In this document: positions 8,670-18,754 of the stretch, in pieces
Numbering within the stretch: the first letter of the stretch is position 1
How the letters are laid out: the number at the start of each line of letters is the position of its first letter
DNA from: Companilactobacillus metriopterae
Lineage (GTDB): Bacteria > Bacillota > Bacilli > Lactobacillales > Lactobacillaceae
DNA length: 64,000 nt
Assembly: GCF_004117915.1 (NCBI RefSeq)
Contig: NZ_RSTD01000001.1
Span: 124,001-188,000 of the forward strand
Reading direction: 5' to 3'
Translations under genes and position numbers: made by a program
The notes under the pieces: model-generated
The model's input: the letters and a program-made list of their open reading frames with translations, nothing else
Told to the model about the DNA's origin: nothing
Database searches by the model: none

Positions 8670-9890
8670 ATGTATCTATTTGTAAATATTATCGGATTAA
8701 TTGTATTTGTATCAATAGCATTCTTATTTTCAAAAAATAAGAAAGAAATCCATTGGAAATCTGTTGGAATAATGTTAACTATAAATCTATTTTTAGCATG
8801 GTTTTTAATAGGATTTTCAATTGGACGAGACATTGTTTTAGGAGCAGCAGATGGATTTAATGCGCTTGTTCAAGTCGCCTACACAGGTATTGCATTTGCC
8901 TTACCTAGTATGGTTCACGTAAAACAAATGGATTTTGTGGTAAGTGTATTACTTCCAATTTTGATGATAATTCCTTTGTTTGATATTTTGACTTATATTG
9001 GATTATTGCCATTTATCATCAAATGGATTGGAAGAGGACTGGCCAAGGTTACAGGTCAACCAAAATTTGAATCTTTCTTTGCTGTTGAAATGATGTTCTT
9101 AGGGAACACAGAAGCATTAGCTATATCAGCGATACAACTAAGACAAATAAAGGCAGAGCGGAATTTAACACTAGCAATGATGTCAATGAGTTGTGTTACA
9201 GCTTCAATCATTGGTGCATACACAAGTATGATGCCTGGACAGTTTATCTTAACAGCAATACCAATTAATATCATTAATGCAATTATTGTGACAGATATTT
9301 TAAATCCAGTTAATGTGACACCAGAGGAAGATACAATTGCGACTATGCAAGGCAGTGGCTCAGATACTCATAGTGAAAAAAATGAAAAAGAACCATTTTT
9401 CTCATTTTTGGGTGATTCAATTCTTAATGCCGGTAGATTAGTTTTAATTATTACTGCTAATGTAATTGCATTTGTTGCTCTAGCTGCCTTAATCGATAAA
9501 TTACTACAAATTATTAATCCATGGATTACGCTGGAACATATTTTAGGTGTTATTCTATTCCCATTTGCTTGGTTGTTGGGATTGAATACTGGAAATGCAT
9601 TTGATATGGCTCAATTTATGGGTACCAAACTTGTTACTAATGAATTCGTTGTTATGGGCAAAGTAACAGGAACAATTAATAGTTTTGCGCCACATTATAA
9701 AGCAGTTCTAACAGTATTCCTTACTTCATTTGCAAACTTTAGCACTGTAGGTATGATAATAGGTTGTTTTAAGGGACTGGTAGACAAAGAAAAAAATGAT
9801 TTAATAGCTAAAAATGTTGGATATCTATTGTTGTCAGGTGTATTAGTTTCACTACTTTCTGCAGCAACTGTTGGATTGTTTGTATGGTAA
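8670..9890 (+). CDS. nupC: concentrative nucleoside transporter (NupC family)
   Basis: A 406-residue membrane protein of the CNT family, which imports nucleosides with protons or sodium. It has about ten hydrophobic segments and the CNT landmarks GNTEALAISAIQLRQI near residues 146-161, SCVTASIIGAYTSM, and GNAFDMAQFMGTKLVTNEF followed by SFANFSTVGMIIG near the C-terminus. It would bring in the substrates of the two phosphorylases encoded in the same operon. GGGGGC before the ATG is a weak ribosome site. Confidence 0.92.
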   Translation: MYLFVNIIGLIVFVSIAFLFSKNKKEIHWKSVGIMLTINLFLAWFLIGFSIGRDIVLGAADGFNALVQVAYTGIAFALPSMVHVKQMDFVVSVLLPILMIIPLFDILTYIGLLPFIIKWIGRGLAKVTGQPKFESFFAVEMMFLGNTEALAISAIQLRQIKAERNLTLAMMSMSCVTASIIGAYTSMMPGQFILTAIPINIINAIIVTDILNPVNVTPEEDTIATMQGSGSDTHSEKNEKEPFFSFLGDSILNAGRLVLIITANVIAFVALAALIDKLLQIINPWITLEHILGVILFPFAWLLGLNTGNAFDMAQFMGTKLVTNEFVVMGKVTGTINSFAPHYKAVLTVFLTSFANFSTVGMIIGCFKGLVDKEKNDLIAKNVGYLLLSGVLVSLLSAATVGLFVW

Positions 9891-9906
9891 TAGGAGATCA
9901 TAACGA

Positions 9907-11187
9907 ATGGATAATATTTGGAATAACAAATTAAGTGGTAAAGACTTAAAGAATGAAATTATTGCCGGTGTGACAGGATTTTTTGCGATTTCATATATTA
10001 TGATTGTTAATCCTATCATACTTGGTGATGCTGCTATTCCAGCAAATTTGAGTGTTTTTGCTACGATATTTTCATCTGCTTTGGGATGTATATTGATGTC
10101 TTTGTGGGCAAATTCTCCAATTATTATTACCCCAGGTATGGGTGTGAATGCATTTTTTACGTATACATTAGTAATAGGTATGCATTTAAGTTGGCAACAA
10201 GCTATTTCGATATCAATTGTAAGTAGCGTGCTTTATATGATTGTGGCATTTTCGAAAATAAGTGATGTTCTATCGAGAGATATTCCAGATACTTTGAAAA
10301 ATGGGATAACGGTAGGAATTGGTTTGTTTTTAGTTGTTGTAGGCTTAGAAAAAGCAGGCTTGATTCAATCAGGAGGAAAACAGTCATTGTTAATGTTGGG
10401 TAATATGTCTCAGCCGACTGTTTTATTATCGATATTTGGCTTAGTTGTTACCTTAATTTTATTTTTAAATAACGTTACAGGAAGCTTTATTATAGGAATC
10501 GTCTTAACCAGTATTTTGTCTCTATTTTTAAATATTTCCAGTCCCATTGCTTCTACTAGTGTAGGAGATTTGGGTTCAATGACTAAAATCTTGTTTCAAG
10601 GGGATTTTTCAGACTTGTTTTCTTTTAAATTTTTACTAGCTGTATTCTCTATGACTATGATTTTAGTATTTGAATCTATGGGGATTTTGGAGGGATTACT
10701 TCCAGATAATACAAAGTTCAAAAAATCCTTTCAAGCCAGTTCCGTATCAACTTTTATATCAGGCTTTTTGGGAACAAGCCCTACAGTTGCTGCGGCAGAA
10801 AGTGCATCAGGTATTGAAAGTGGGGGAAGAACAGGAATTATGTCATTAACTTCTGGAATATTGTTCTTGTTGTCAATATTTTTTATACCATTATTAAAAT
10901 ATGTTCCAGAACAGGCAATAGCACCTGTAATAATAATTACTGGTGCTTTAATGATGCAACAACTTCAAAATATTAACTATCAAGATCTAAGTGAATGGAT
11001 TCCTGCATTTCTTATTTTGGTAATTATTCCTTTATCAGGTTCAATTTCTGCAGGTATGGCGTTCGGATTTGTATCGTATCCATTTTTGAAATTTATTACC
11101 GGTAAAAAGGAACAAGTAAATTATGTAATTGTAGTCGTAGGCTGCTTATTTTTATTACAATTGATATGTGATGCACTATTAGTATAG
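9907..11187 (+). CDS. NCS2-family purine-base permease (AzgA/PbuG type)
   Basis: A 426-residue permease with about twelve helices. LKNEIIAGVTGFFAISYIM at the N-terminus, ITPGMGVNAFFTYTLV near residue 77 and SPTVAAAESASGIESGGRTG near residue 296 are typical of the AzgA branch of the uracil-xanthine permease superfamily, which carries adenine, guanine or hypoxanthine. In this operon it could import bases, or export the bases released by DeoD while the sugar is used; direction cannot be read from sequence. Confidence 0.85.
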   Translation: MDNIWNNKLSGKDLKNEIIAGVTGFFAISYIMIVNPIILGDAAIPANLSVFATIFSSALGCILMSLWANSPIIITPGMGVNAFFTYTLVIGMHLSWQQAISISIVSSVLYMIVAFSKISDVLSRDIPDTLKNGITVGIGLFLVVVGLEKAGLIQSGGKQSLLMLGNMSQPTVLLSIFGLVVTLILFLNNVTGSFIIGIVLTSILSLFLNISSPIASTSVGDLGSMTKILFQGDFSDLFSFKFLLAVFSMTMILVFESMGILEGLLPDNTKFKKSFQASSVSTFISGFLGTSPTVAAAESASGIESGGRTGIMSLTSGILFLLSIFFIPLLKYVPEQAIAPVIIITGALMMQQLQNINYQDLSEWIPAFLILVIIPLSGSISAGMAFGFVSYPFLKFITGKKEQVNYVIVVVGCLFLLQLICDALLV

Positions 11188-11198
11188 GAGCCGATAAT

Positions 11199-12152
11199 AT
11201 GAAAACCGATGTTAGAAATAAAAGAATACTTGATAGTTTGAAAGTAGCTAGACTTTATTATGAGTCAGGTATGGGGCAGGTAGAAATAGCAAAGAAATTA
11301 AATATATCAAGGCCAACAGTTTCAAGACTTTTACAATATGCTTTAGAAAATGGGCTAGTAAAAATAGATATAATTGATCCATTTTCTAGTATGACTAGCC
11401 TAGAACAGGCATTAGTTAAAAAATTTAATTTAAAAGAGGCACATGTTGTTCCGGTGGAATCTAGCAATTATGATGACATTGTTGAAGCTCTAGGTGTTTA
11501 TACTGCCGATTATTTGTATGATACTATTCAAGACAATGATAAGATCGGGGTAAGTTGGGGAAGGACAATGCATCAGGTTGCTGATAATTTGAAGTTAAGT
11601 CCTGCTCAAAATGTTCAAGTTGTTGAGTTAAAAGGTAGTGTGACGTACACTCCAACACCAGTCTATGGTGAAGACGTGTTAAAAAAATTTGGAGATGCTT
11701 TTCAGACATCACCTGTTGTTCTACCATTGCCGGTAGTTTTTGAAAATAAAGTAACACATGATATCGTTCTGAAAGATCGACATATTAGCAAACTTATCAA
11801 ATTAGGTGAGGAGACTAATGTAGTTTTATTCACAGTGGGAACAGTTAGGGATGAAGCTTTGCTGTTTAAAACAGGTTACTTTGATAAGAAGGAAATAGCA
11901 GAATTGCAGGAAAGTGCTGTAGGTGATATATGCTCTAGATTTTTTGATGTCGATGGGGAAATAGCTTCATCTGAAATCAACTCCAGAACCATAGGAATTG
12001 AATTGGATAAATTAAAAGATAAAGATAAATCAATATTAGTAGCTGGTGGTATGAGAAAATTACAATCCATCAGGGGTGCTCTAAAGGGTAATTATGCTAA
12101 TTGTCTAATTATTGATGTAGAAACAGCCCAAGCTTTAATCGAACAAGACTAG
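11199..12152 (+). CDS. deoR: SorC-family regulator, DeoR type
   Basis: A 317-residue repressor. Residues about 10-55 form a winged-helix/HTH (YYESGMGQVEIAKKLNISRP then TVSRLLQYALENGLVKI), and the rest is the SorC sugar-phosphate-binding domain with DKIGVSWGRTM, VVELKGSV and a C-terminal VAGGMRKLQSIRGAL that in the family binds the inducer phosphate. The Bacillus DeoR of this family responds to deoxyribose 5-phosphate, the DeoC substrate; I infer the same here. Being inside the operon, it probably controls itself through the palindrome ahead of deoC. Confidence 0.85.
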   Translation: MKTDVRNKRILDSLKVARLYYESGMGQVEIAKKLNISRPTVSRLLQYALENGLVKIDIIDPFSSMTSLEQALVKKFNLKEAHVVPVESSNYDDIVEALGVYTADYLYDTIQDNDKIGVSWGRTMHQVADNLKLSPAQNVQVVELKGSVTYTPTPVYGEDVLKKFGDAFQTSPVVLPLPVVFENKVTHDIVLKDRHISKLIKLGEETNVVLFTVGTVRDEALLFKTGYFDKKEIAELQESAVGDICSRFFDVDGEIASSEINSRTIGIELDKLKDKDKSILVAGGMRKLQSIRGALKGNYANCLIIDVETAQALIEQD

Positions 12153-12169
12153 TTGTGGAGGCTTTTATT

Positions 12170-13468
12170 ATGAGAATGATAGATATCATAGATGATAAAA
12201 GAAACAAAAAAGAACTTAGTAAAGAAGAGATTGAATATTTTGTTGATGGTTATACAGATGGAACTATCCCTGATTATCAAACGAGTGCATTATTGATGTC
12301 AATTTATTTTAACGGGATGAGTGACTCTGAACAAACTAATTTAGCAATGCAAATGTTAGATTCTGGTGATAAATTAGATTTATCTAACATAAGCGGTATT
12401 AAGGTTGATAAACATTCGACTGGAGGTGTTGGAGATAAGACAAGTATCCCACTTGCACCAATGATTGCAGCTCTAGGAATACCCATACCCATGATTTCTG
12501 GTAGAGGATTAGGTCATACTGGTGGAACACTTGATAAACTTGAAGCAATCCCTGGATTTAATGTGGAACTTAGTGAAGAAGAATTTAAGAATCAAGTTAA
12601 AGATATTAATCTTGCTATAGTAGGAGCAACAGGAAATATTGCACCTGCAGATAAGAAAATATATGCACTCCGTGATGTAACTGATACAGTCGATTCCATT
12701 CCTTTAATTGCAAGTTCCATAATGAGTAAGAAAATTGCTTCGGGAACTAACGCTTTAGTTTTAGATGTGAAAACAGGATCGGGTGCCTTTATGAAAGAGG
12801 AATCTGAAGCAGAGAAATTAGCAAATGCTTTAGTTTCGATAGGTAAAATTGTTGGGATGGATTGCATGGCAGTAATTTCAGATATGAATCAACCTTTGGG
12901 AAATAAGATAGGAAATTCGCTAGAAATTGAAGAATCTATTGATATTTTGAAGGGTAAAGGTCCAGAAGATATTACTGAGTTAGTGTATACACTAGGTAGT
13001 CAAATGGTTGTCCTTGCAGGAAAAGCTGAAAACCTAGCTGAAGCTAGAGAAAAACTAGAATCAGTAGTTAAAAACGGAAAAGCGTTAGAAAGTTTTAAGG
13101 AAATGATTATCGCTCAAGGTGGTAATCCTGATATTATTGATAACCCATTGTTAATGGGAAAGGCAAAGTATGAGGTTGAACTACCATCTAAAGAATCTGG
13201 ATTTATCTCTAAAATGAATGCCAATGAAATCGGCATAGCTAGTATGTTACTGGGTGGAGGACGTCAATCTAAAGGCGATAAGTTAGACTACACTGTTGGA
13301 ATTAATTTGAATAAAAAAATTGGTGATCCAGTAAATAAAGGTGAGAGTATATTAACAATTTATAGCAATAGCAAAGATATAGATGATGTTATGAATTTGT
13401 TGTACAACAATATTGAAATTACTAGTGAGCCAGGCAGTGTCAAACTGATACATGAAATAATTAAATAA
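12170..13468 (+). CDS. pdp: pyrimidine-nucleoside phosphorylase
   Basis: A 432-residue phosphorylase splitting uridine, deoxyuridine and thymidine with phosphate. It has the N-terminal all-alpha domain (MRMIDIIDDKRNKKELSKEE), the phosphate-binding KHSTGGVGDKTS near residue 81, the family signature SGRGLGHTGGTLDKLE near residue 110, and the C-terminal domain. I start at the ATG at 12170, nine bases after GTGGAG; the alternative upstream frame start overlaps that site. Last gene of the nucleoside operon, followed by a terminator. Confidence 0.93.
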   Translation: MRMIDIIDDKRNKKELSKEEIEYFVDGYTDGTIPDYQTSALLMSIYFNGMSDSEQTNLAMQMLDSGDKLDLSNISGIKVDKHSTGGVGDKTSIPLAPMIAALGIPIPMISGRGLGHTGGTLDKLEAIPGFNVELSEEEFKNQVKDINLAIVGATGNIAPADKKIYALRDVTDTVDSIPLIASSIMSKKIASGTNALVLDVKTGSGAFMKEESEAEKLANALVSIGKIVGMDCMAVISDMNQPLGNKIGNSLEIEESIDILKGKGPEDITELVYTLGSQMVVLAGKAENLAEAREKLESVVKNGKALESFKEMIIAQGGNPDIIDNPLLMGKAKYEVELPSKESGFISKMNANEIGIASMLLGGGRQSKGDKLDYTVGINLNKKIGDPVNKGESILTIYSNSKDIDDVMNLLYNNIEITSEPGSVKLIHEIIK

Positions 13469-13503
13469 AAACCTCTACTCTTGTGGTGTAGAGGTTTTTT
13501 TGT
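13469..13503 (+). terminator. terminator of the deo operon
   Basis: AAAACCTCTAC pairs with GTAGAGGTTTT around a short loop, followed by T residues. Confidence 0.88.
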
Positions 13504-13644
13504 TTATCAAAAATACAAAAACGATAAGCAGTTCTAATTTACGTTTATCAAAACCCGAAAATTATAAATAAAACCATTGTGTTCTCGATATGTGAGTGTT
13601 AAATTTTATATATAAATAAAAAATTCACAAAGAAGGCGAATGTT

Positions 13645-14977
13645 ATGAAGGTTAGCATTATTGGATGTACACATGCGGGAACATTTTCAGCAATGAATAT
13701 ACTAAAGGAACATCCTGATTGGGAAGTTTCTGTATTTGAAAGAAATGACAATTTATCATTTTTATCATGTGGTATTGCTTTATGGGTAAGTGATAGAGTA
13801 TCAGATCCTAATAAGATGTTTTACTCAAGTCCAGAGGACTTGTCACAACTTGGAGCACACATGTACATGGGACATGATGTAACGGATATCAATTTTGATA
13901 ATAAAAAACTTAATGTTACAAATTTAACAACTGGTGAAAAAATTTGAACAAAAATATGATAAGTTGGTCATTACAACTGGATCAGCACCTATAGTTCCTA
14001 ATATCCCAGGTATTGATTCTGATAGAGTATTCTTATGTAAAAATTGGGCAAATGCCAAAGAATTGAAAGATAATGCTCCTAAAATTAAGAGTGCTATTGT
14101 AATTGGTGCTGGATATATCGGTGCTGAATTGGCAGAAGGATATTCTACCTTAGGTAAAGAAACTATTCTAATCGATGCTCTACCTAATGTTCTTGCAAAA
14201 AACTTTGATGAAAATATGTCTAAAATTGCAGAACAAGATTTTAAAGATCATGGTGTGAAGCTTGGAATGAACGAAAAAGTTGTTTCATTTGAGGACAATG
14301 GAGATTCAGTAAAAGTTATCACTGATAAAAATGAATATACTGCTGATATAGCTGTCATGTGTGTTGGTTTTAAACCTAATACTGATATGTTCAAAGATAA
14401 TTTTGAGATACTTGATAACGGTGCTTTGATTATTGATAAGTACATGCATACAAGTAAGACTGATGTATTTTCTGCTGAAGATGCGGCATCGGTTCACTAT
14501 AATCCTACAAATAATAACCAGTACATTCCGCTTGCAACTAATTCAGTACGCCAGGGAATTCTAGTTGGGAAAAATATTGCAAAAGATACTGTTCCCTACA
14601 TAGGTACACAATCAAGTTCTGCTGTTGAACTATTTGGAAGAACATATGCTGCTTCTGGATTAACAGCAGTTCACGCTAATATTTTAAATAAAAAGGTTGA
14701 TTCTATTACATATGAGGACAACTATCGTCCAGAATTTATGCTTACCACTGAAAAGGTAACTATAAACCTTATATGGGATCCTGAAACTAGAGAAATACTA
14801 GGGGGAGCATTGACAAGTAAGTATGATGTTTCTCAATCAGCTAACTTAATTTCATTAGCCATTCAAAAGAAAGTAACTATTGATGAACTAGCTATGGTTG
14901 ATTTTCTATTCCAACCAAACTTTGATAAACCTATAAATTATGTCAGTGCAGCTGCAATTGCTGCTAGTGAGAAATAA
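13645..14977 (+). pseudogene. nox: NADH oxidase (water-forming), frameshifted
   Basis: Two overlapping frames together make one flavoprotein NADH oxidase of about 445 residues. The first (13645-13947) has the FAD-binding start VSIIGCTHAGT and SFLSCGIALW with the redox-active cysteine. The second takes over in the next frame with KYDKLVITTGS, the NAD-binding IVIGAGYIGAELAE, VGFKPNTD and the C-terminal dimerisation domain. The break is at a run of six A (13937-13942): removing one A restores KFEQKYDKL. This is either a real 1-base lesion, a phase-variable or slippage-rescued gene, or a sequence error. A GAAGGCG site precedes the ATG. Everything else in the protein looks intact. Confidence 0.85.
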
Positions 14978-15009
14978 AAAAAGATCAGCCATTAGGCTGA
15001 TCTTTTTTG
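14978..15009 (+). terminator. terminator after nox
   Basis: AAAGATCAGCC pairs with GGCTGATCTTT around ATTA, with A-run and T-run on the flanks. Confidence 0.88.
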
Positions 15010-15342
15010 TTGAGTAAAATAAAAATCACTTTTGATATTCTCAAAAGTGATTTGGGGTTTTAGTGTCGGATTAAGTAATATACATATTGGGGTATGTTAT
15101 TATTTAAAATTTGGAATTAAATGCGGGGGGTTAACTAAATCCATGGGGTTGAACTTAGTTAAAACATTCTTAATCCTTAGCACAAAACCTATTATAGAAC
15201 AGATGAATGTAAAAATCGATCATAATTCAAAAAAAAATCTATTTTCTTTTGAATTATATAAAAAAATAAATATTTTTATCTTCTGTATGTTTTACTATAG
15301 TTTGATATTATTATAGTTAACTATTAACGCTTGAGGGTAATT
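15010..15342. other. intergenic stretch without a recognised gene
   Basis: The stretch holds one inverted repeat, AATCACTTTTGA / TCAAAAGTGATT at 15025-15053, with no clear T-run, and then AT-rich DNA leading to the next gene. A 94-codon frame here has no ribosome site and no recognisable protein pattern. Confidence 0.6.
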
Positions 15343-17892
15343 ATGAAGAATATAAGAAACTGGCTATACTATCTAGGAGCATTTTTTATAAATGCTCTAT
15401 TAATATCCATAATTTTTGCTATTTCTGGAATGGCACCTTTTGGACATTCAAGTTTTTTGACTAGTGATTTAGGAACACAATACATAATGTTTCTAACTGA
15501 GTTTAGACGTCAGTTAACTCAAGGAAATGTACATTTATACTTATTTAGTCTCTCCCTTGGAGACAATTTTTTTCCAATATTAAGCTATTATTTATTATCA
15601 CCATTTAATGTTATTTTGACATTTTTTAGTGCAGGTAATGTTCCTGTGGCAGCAAATGTTATTATAATGGCCAAAATCTCCACAATGGGTATTACCATGG
15701 CCTATTTTTTGAAGAAGTACTTTAATAATAATTCTTACTTCAATTATCTATTTACAGTAGCCTACAGTTTCTGTGGGTTCGTAGCAACATATTTCTATGA
15801 TTTGATGTGGCTAGATGCCTTGATTATGCTACCGTTAATCGCCGTTGCGCTATTAAATTTAGTAAAACATGATAAGTTCATAATGTATTATGTAGTCTTG
15901 CTAGTTTCTATAATTGTTAACTACTATCTTGGCTATATGTTATGTATCTTCTCACTTTGTTTCTTTATCTATTTATTTATTGAAAACAATGTCTGGAAAA
16001 GTGATCGTAGAAAAAAAGTTATACGCAATTTCGCAGTGACTTCAATCTTATCAGGATTAAGTTCAGCTGTAATTCTGGTTCCTACTCTTTTTGGAATGAT
16101 GAAAACGGCAAAGGGAACTTTCAATATTGGGTACTATCTTCCAACTCCAAGGTTTGGTTTAGAAGCTCTGACTCAATTTGGAATTGGGGCAAATAATTTT
16201 AATCAAAGATTAGTTCATGGCCCTGCAATATTTATGACTTCTACAGTTTTGATTTTAGTTATTGCTTATTTCTTTAGCAACAATATAGAAGCAAAAGACA
16301 AAAAGAATTCATTTATATTAATATTCTTCCTATTTATAACAATGATAGTGACCATTTTTAATACAATTTGGCATATGTTCCAAAATCCTGCAGGCTTTCC
16401 TTTTAGAGATAGTTTTATCTTTTCTTTTATCTGTATTTTCATTGCATATAAGAGTTTTAATGCAGGAGTGTATAAAGAGAAAGAGGCAATACTAAGAGCT
16501 TCTGTAATCGCAGTTTTAGCTCTATTAGTTGGTTATGCTGTGGAACTAGCTATTCCTAAGTTGCTAACAAAGATGTATTTCATATCAGAAGGTAATTCTA
16601 ACCATATTAGATATCTGATTCTATCCTTAATAACATTTATACTTTCTGGATTCCTTATTTATCTAATAGGTAAGAATAAAAAATTTGGATATTTATTGTT
16701 TGCAGTGATAGCCTTCGAAGTTATAGCTAACTTTAATTCGGTTTTGGGAACTGCACCATTAGGAAACCAAACTGAATATAGCAATGCTTTCAAAAAAGAA
16801 GCAAAATATTTCCAATCAATTGAAAAGCAACGTTCTACTGCACAAAGAACAATGATTACGCAATCTGGACTAAATGAAGTCTTTACTGAAAATTATAATA
16901 ACTACAATGACCCAATAATGTTTAATGTAAATGGAATTAGTCTATATAGTTCAACATTGAACCAAGATACTATGGAGTTTTTGAATAATTTGGGATTCTT
17001 CTCCAAGAATGTCCGACGCATTGGTAATCGTGGAGGCACTAAATTTTCAACATCAATATTAGGAATTCATGACAGAGTTACTGTCAAAAAAGGTAAACAA
17101 GTACTAATTAATAATCCTTACTCTCCAGGTCTAGGTTACCTAGTAGATAGCAAGATTAAAGATTATAAGATGAGTAAAGGTAAACCATTTAATAATCAAA
17201 ATAGTTTGTATCAACATATGACAGGCAATAAAGATACCTTGTTTTCATCAGCTATAATGACAAATTATCAACAGAACAAGTCTCATGGGAAAAATAATTT
17301 TACCTATGAAATTACTCCACAAGATGATGGACCGCTATATTTCTATCGAAAACCACTGTCATACGTGGGAACTAGTATTACTGTAAACGGTAAAAGAGTG
17401 GGTAAAGGCTCACTAATGAATAAAGCTACAATCATATACTTGGGTAAATTTAAAGCAGATGAGAAGGTTAAAATTAAGATTCGTACAAAGTATAGTTTGT
17501 TTGCGGATCCTACTTATTTCCAAACTTTAGATATGAATAAATTTTCTCAATTTGCTGATACTTTGAAAAATAATTCTTTAGATGTTCAGTCTGATCTAAA
17601 TCATGATAAGATTGCTGGAACAATTACAGCAGACAAGGATTCTACATTGTTAGTATCTGTTCCCTATGACAAGGGGTGGTCAGCTTATGACAATGGTAAA
17701 AAAGTACCAGTACAAAAATCAGCTGATAGTTTGTCATCGATAGATATTTCCAAAGGAAAGCATAATATATCGTTTAATTACTCAGTACCAGGTCTGAAAT
17801 TAGGTTGGTTGGTCTCACTAATTTCATTAATTTTATTTATCGGATATGCGATATTTATTAAATTTTTAAAAAAAGGTCCAAATAATGCCTAA
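15343..17892 (+). CDS. YfhO-family polytopic membrane protein
   Basis: An 849-residue membrane protein with about twelve to fourteen helices and a large C-terminal extracytoplasmic region. The N-terminal part shows SDLGTQYIMFLTEFRRQL and SYFNYLFTVAYSFCGFVATY, typical of the YfhO family, followed by SFIFSFICIFIAY and, outside, beta-rich segments ending with PYDKGWSAYDNGKKV and a final helix. Bacillus YfhO is a GT-C-like transferase that works with a CsbB-type enzyme to glycosylate lipoteichoic acid; I infer a similar cell-envelope glycosylation role. The ATG at 15343 follows TTGAGGG; the GTT/ATT-rich codons before it are not needed. Confidence 0.8.
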   Translation: MKNIRNWLYYLGAFFINALLISIIFAISGMAPFGHSSFLTSDLGTQYIMFLTEFRRQLTQGNVHLYLFSLSLGDNFFPILSYYLLSPFNVILTFFSAGNVPVAANVIIMAKISTMGITMAYFLKKYFNNNSYFNYLFTVAYSFCGFVATYFYDLMWLDALIMLPLIAVALLNLVKHDKFIMYYVVLLVSIIVNYYLGYMLCIFSLCFFIYLFIENNVWKSDRRKKVIRNFAVTSILSGLSSAVILVPTLFGMMKTAKGTFNIGYYLPTPRFGLEALTQFGIGANNFNQRLVHGPAIFMTSTVLILVIAYFFSNNIEAKDKKNSFILIFFLFITMIVTIFNTIWHMFQNPAGFPFRDSFIFSFICIFIAYKSFNAGVYKEKEAILRASVIAVLALLVGYAVELAIPKLLTKMYFISEGNSNHIRYLILSLITFILSGFLIYLIGKNKKFGYLLFAVIAFEVIANFNSVLGTAPLGNQTEYSNAFKKEAKYFQSIEKQRSTAQRTMITQSGLNEVFTENYNNYNDPIMFNVNGISLYSSTLNQDTMEFLNNLGFFSKNVRRIGNRGGTKFSTSILGIHDRVTVKKGKQVLINNPYSPGLGYLVDSKIKDYKMSKGKPFNNQNSLYQHMTGNKDTLFSSAIMTNYQQNKSHGKNNFTYEITPQDDGPLYFYRKPLSYVGTSITVNGKRVGKGSLMNKATIIYLGKFKADEKVKIKIRTKYSLFADPTYFQTLDMNKFSQFADTLKNNSLDVQSDLNHDKIAGTITADKDSTLLVSVPYDKGWSAYDNGKKVPVQKSADSLSSIDISKGKHNISFNYSVPGLKLGWLVSLISLILFIGYAIFIKFLKKGPNNA

Positions 17893-17898
17893 AAATTA

Positions 17899-17956
17899 TG
17901 TATAATTAATACTTGTGCTGAAATTTATTTAGTAACAATTGAATTTTATAATTCAA
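17899..17956 (+). promoter_or_regulatory. promoter region and inverted repeat ahead of glpF
   Basis: TGTATAAT at 17899-17906 is a good -10, without a clear -35. Downstream, TTGAATT and AATTCAA (17939-17956) form a perfect 7-bp inverted repeat with a four-base spacer in the leader, 22 bases before the start codon. It could be an operator or an mRNA hairpin; I cannot tell which. Confidence 0.4.
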
Positions 17957-17977
17957 AATTATATTAAGGAGTACATA

Positions 17978-18697
17978 ATGGGCTATAGTTTACCTATTCA
18001 ACTTCTAGGAGAATTCCTAGGTACATTAGTCATGGTTACACTTGGTAATGGTGTAATCTCAGGACATATCTTGAACAAATCAAAGGCCAAAGGCGACGGT
18101 TGGGTTGCTATCTCAATCGGCTGGGGTCTTGCAGTAATGATCGGTGTTTACTGTGTAAGTTACATCAGTCCTGGACTATTAAATCCTGCCGTTACAATTG
18201 GTATGGCAGTTGCAGGCTCACTTGAATGGAGTTATGTTATCCCATTCATCGGAGCACAAATTTTAGGAGCATTCTGTGGTGCTATTTTAGTATGGCTAAA
18301 CTACATGCCACACTGGAAAGAAACAAAAGATGCTGAAGAAATCAGAACTTGTTTCTCAACTGTTCCTGCTATTCGTCACTTCCCATCTAATTTCTTGAGT
18401 GAATTTATTGGTACAGTAATTTTGATGTTTACTGTACTTGCATTCTCAAGATCAAGCTTTTCTGCAGGTCTTGCACCAGTAGTTACAGGTATGTTGATCA
18501 TGGCTGTTGTCTTCTCAATGGGTGGTACAACAGGTTATGCAATCAATCCTGCACGTGATTTGGGACCAAGAATTGCACATCAAATTTTACCAATTGCTAA
18601 CAAGGGTACATCTGACTGGTCATACAGTTGGGTTCCTGTATTTGCACCAATTTGTGGTGCAGTAGTTGCGGCATTGATATTTACAGCGCTTCCATAG
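17978..18697 (+). CDS. glpF: glycerol uptake facilitator
   Basis: A 239-residue aquaglyceroporin with six helices and two half-helices. The two NPA motifs are visible as LLNPAVTIGM near residue 66 and GYAINPARDLGPR near residue 189; the aspartate after the second NPAR is the mark of glycerol facilitators rather than water channels. It lets glycerol diffuse in, to be trapped by the kinase encoded next. I use the ATG at 17978 after TAAGGAG, not the frame start at 17939 inside the inverted repeat. Confidence 0.93.
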   Translation: MGYSLPIQLLGEFLGTLVMVTLGNGVISGHILNKSKAKGDGWVAISIGWGLAVMIGVYCVSYISPGLLNPAVTIGMAVAGSLEWSYVIPFIGAQILGAFCGAILVWLNYMPHWKETKDAEEIRTCFSTVPAIRHFPSNFLSEFIGTVILMFTVLAFSRSSFSAGLAPVVTGMLIMAVVFSMGGTTGYAINPARDLGPRIAHQILPIANKGTSDWSYSWVPVFAPICGAVVAALIFTALP

Positions 18698-18704
18698 TAC
18701 AATG

Positions 18705-18730
18705 AAAAAGACAGAAATGTCTTTTTTTTG
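18705..18730 (+). terminator. weak terminator between glpF and glpK
   Basis: AAAAAGACA pairs with TGTCTTTTT around a three-base loop with a long T-run. Its position between two functionally linked genes suggests partial read-through. Confidence 0.65.
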
Positions 18731-18754
18731 TACTTTAAATTAGGAGGATTAATA

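Noticed and set aside
15032-15316. 94-codon frame in the gap before the YfhO gene
   Set aside because: No ribosome binding site, odd composition and no recognisable protein pattern; starts inside an inverted repeat.
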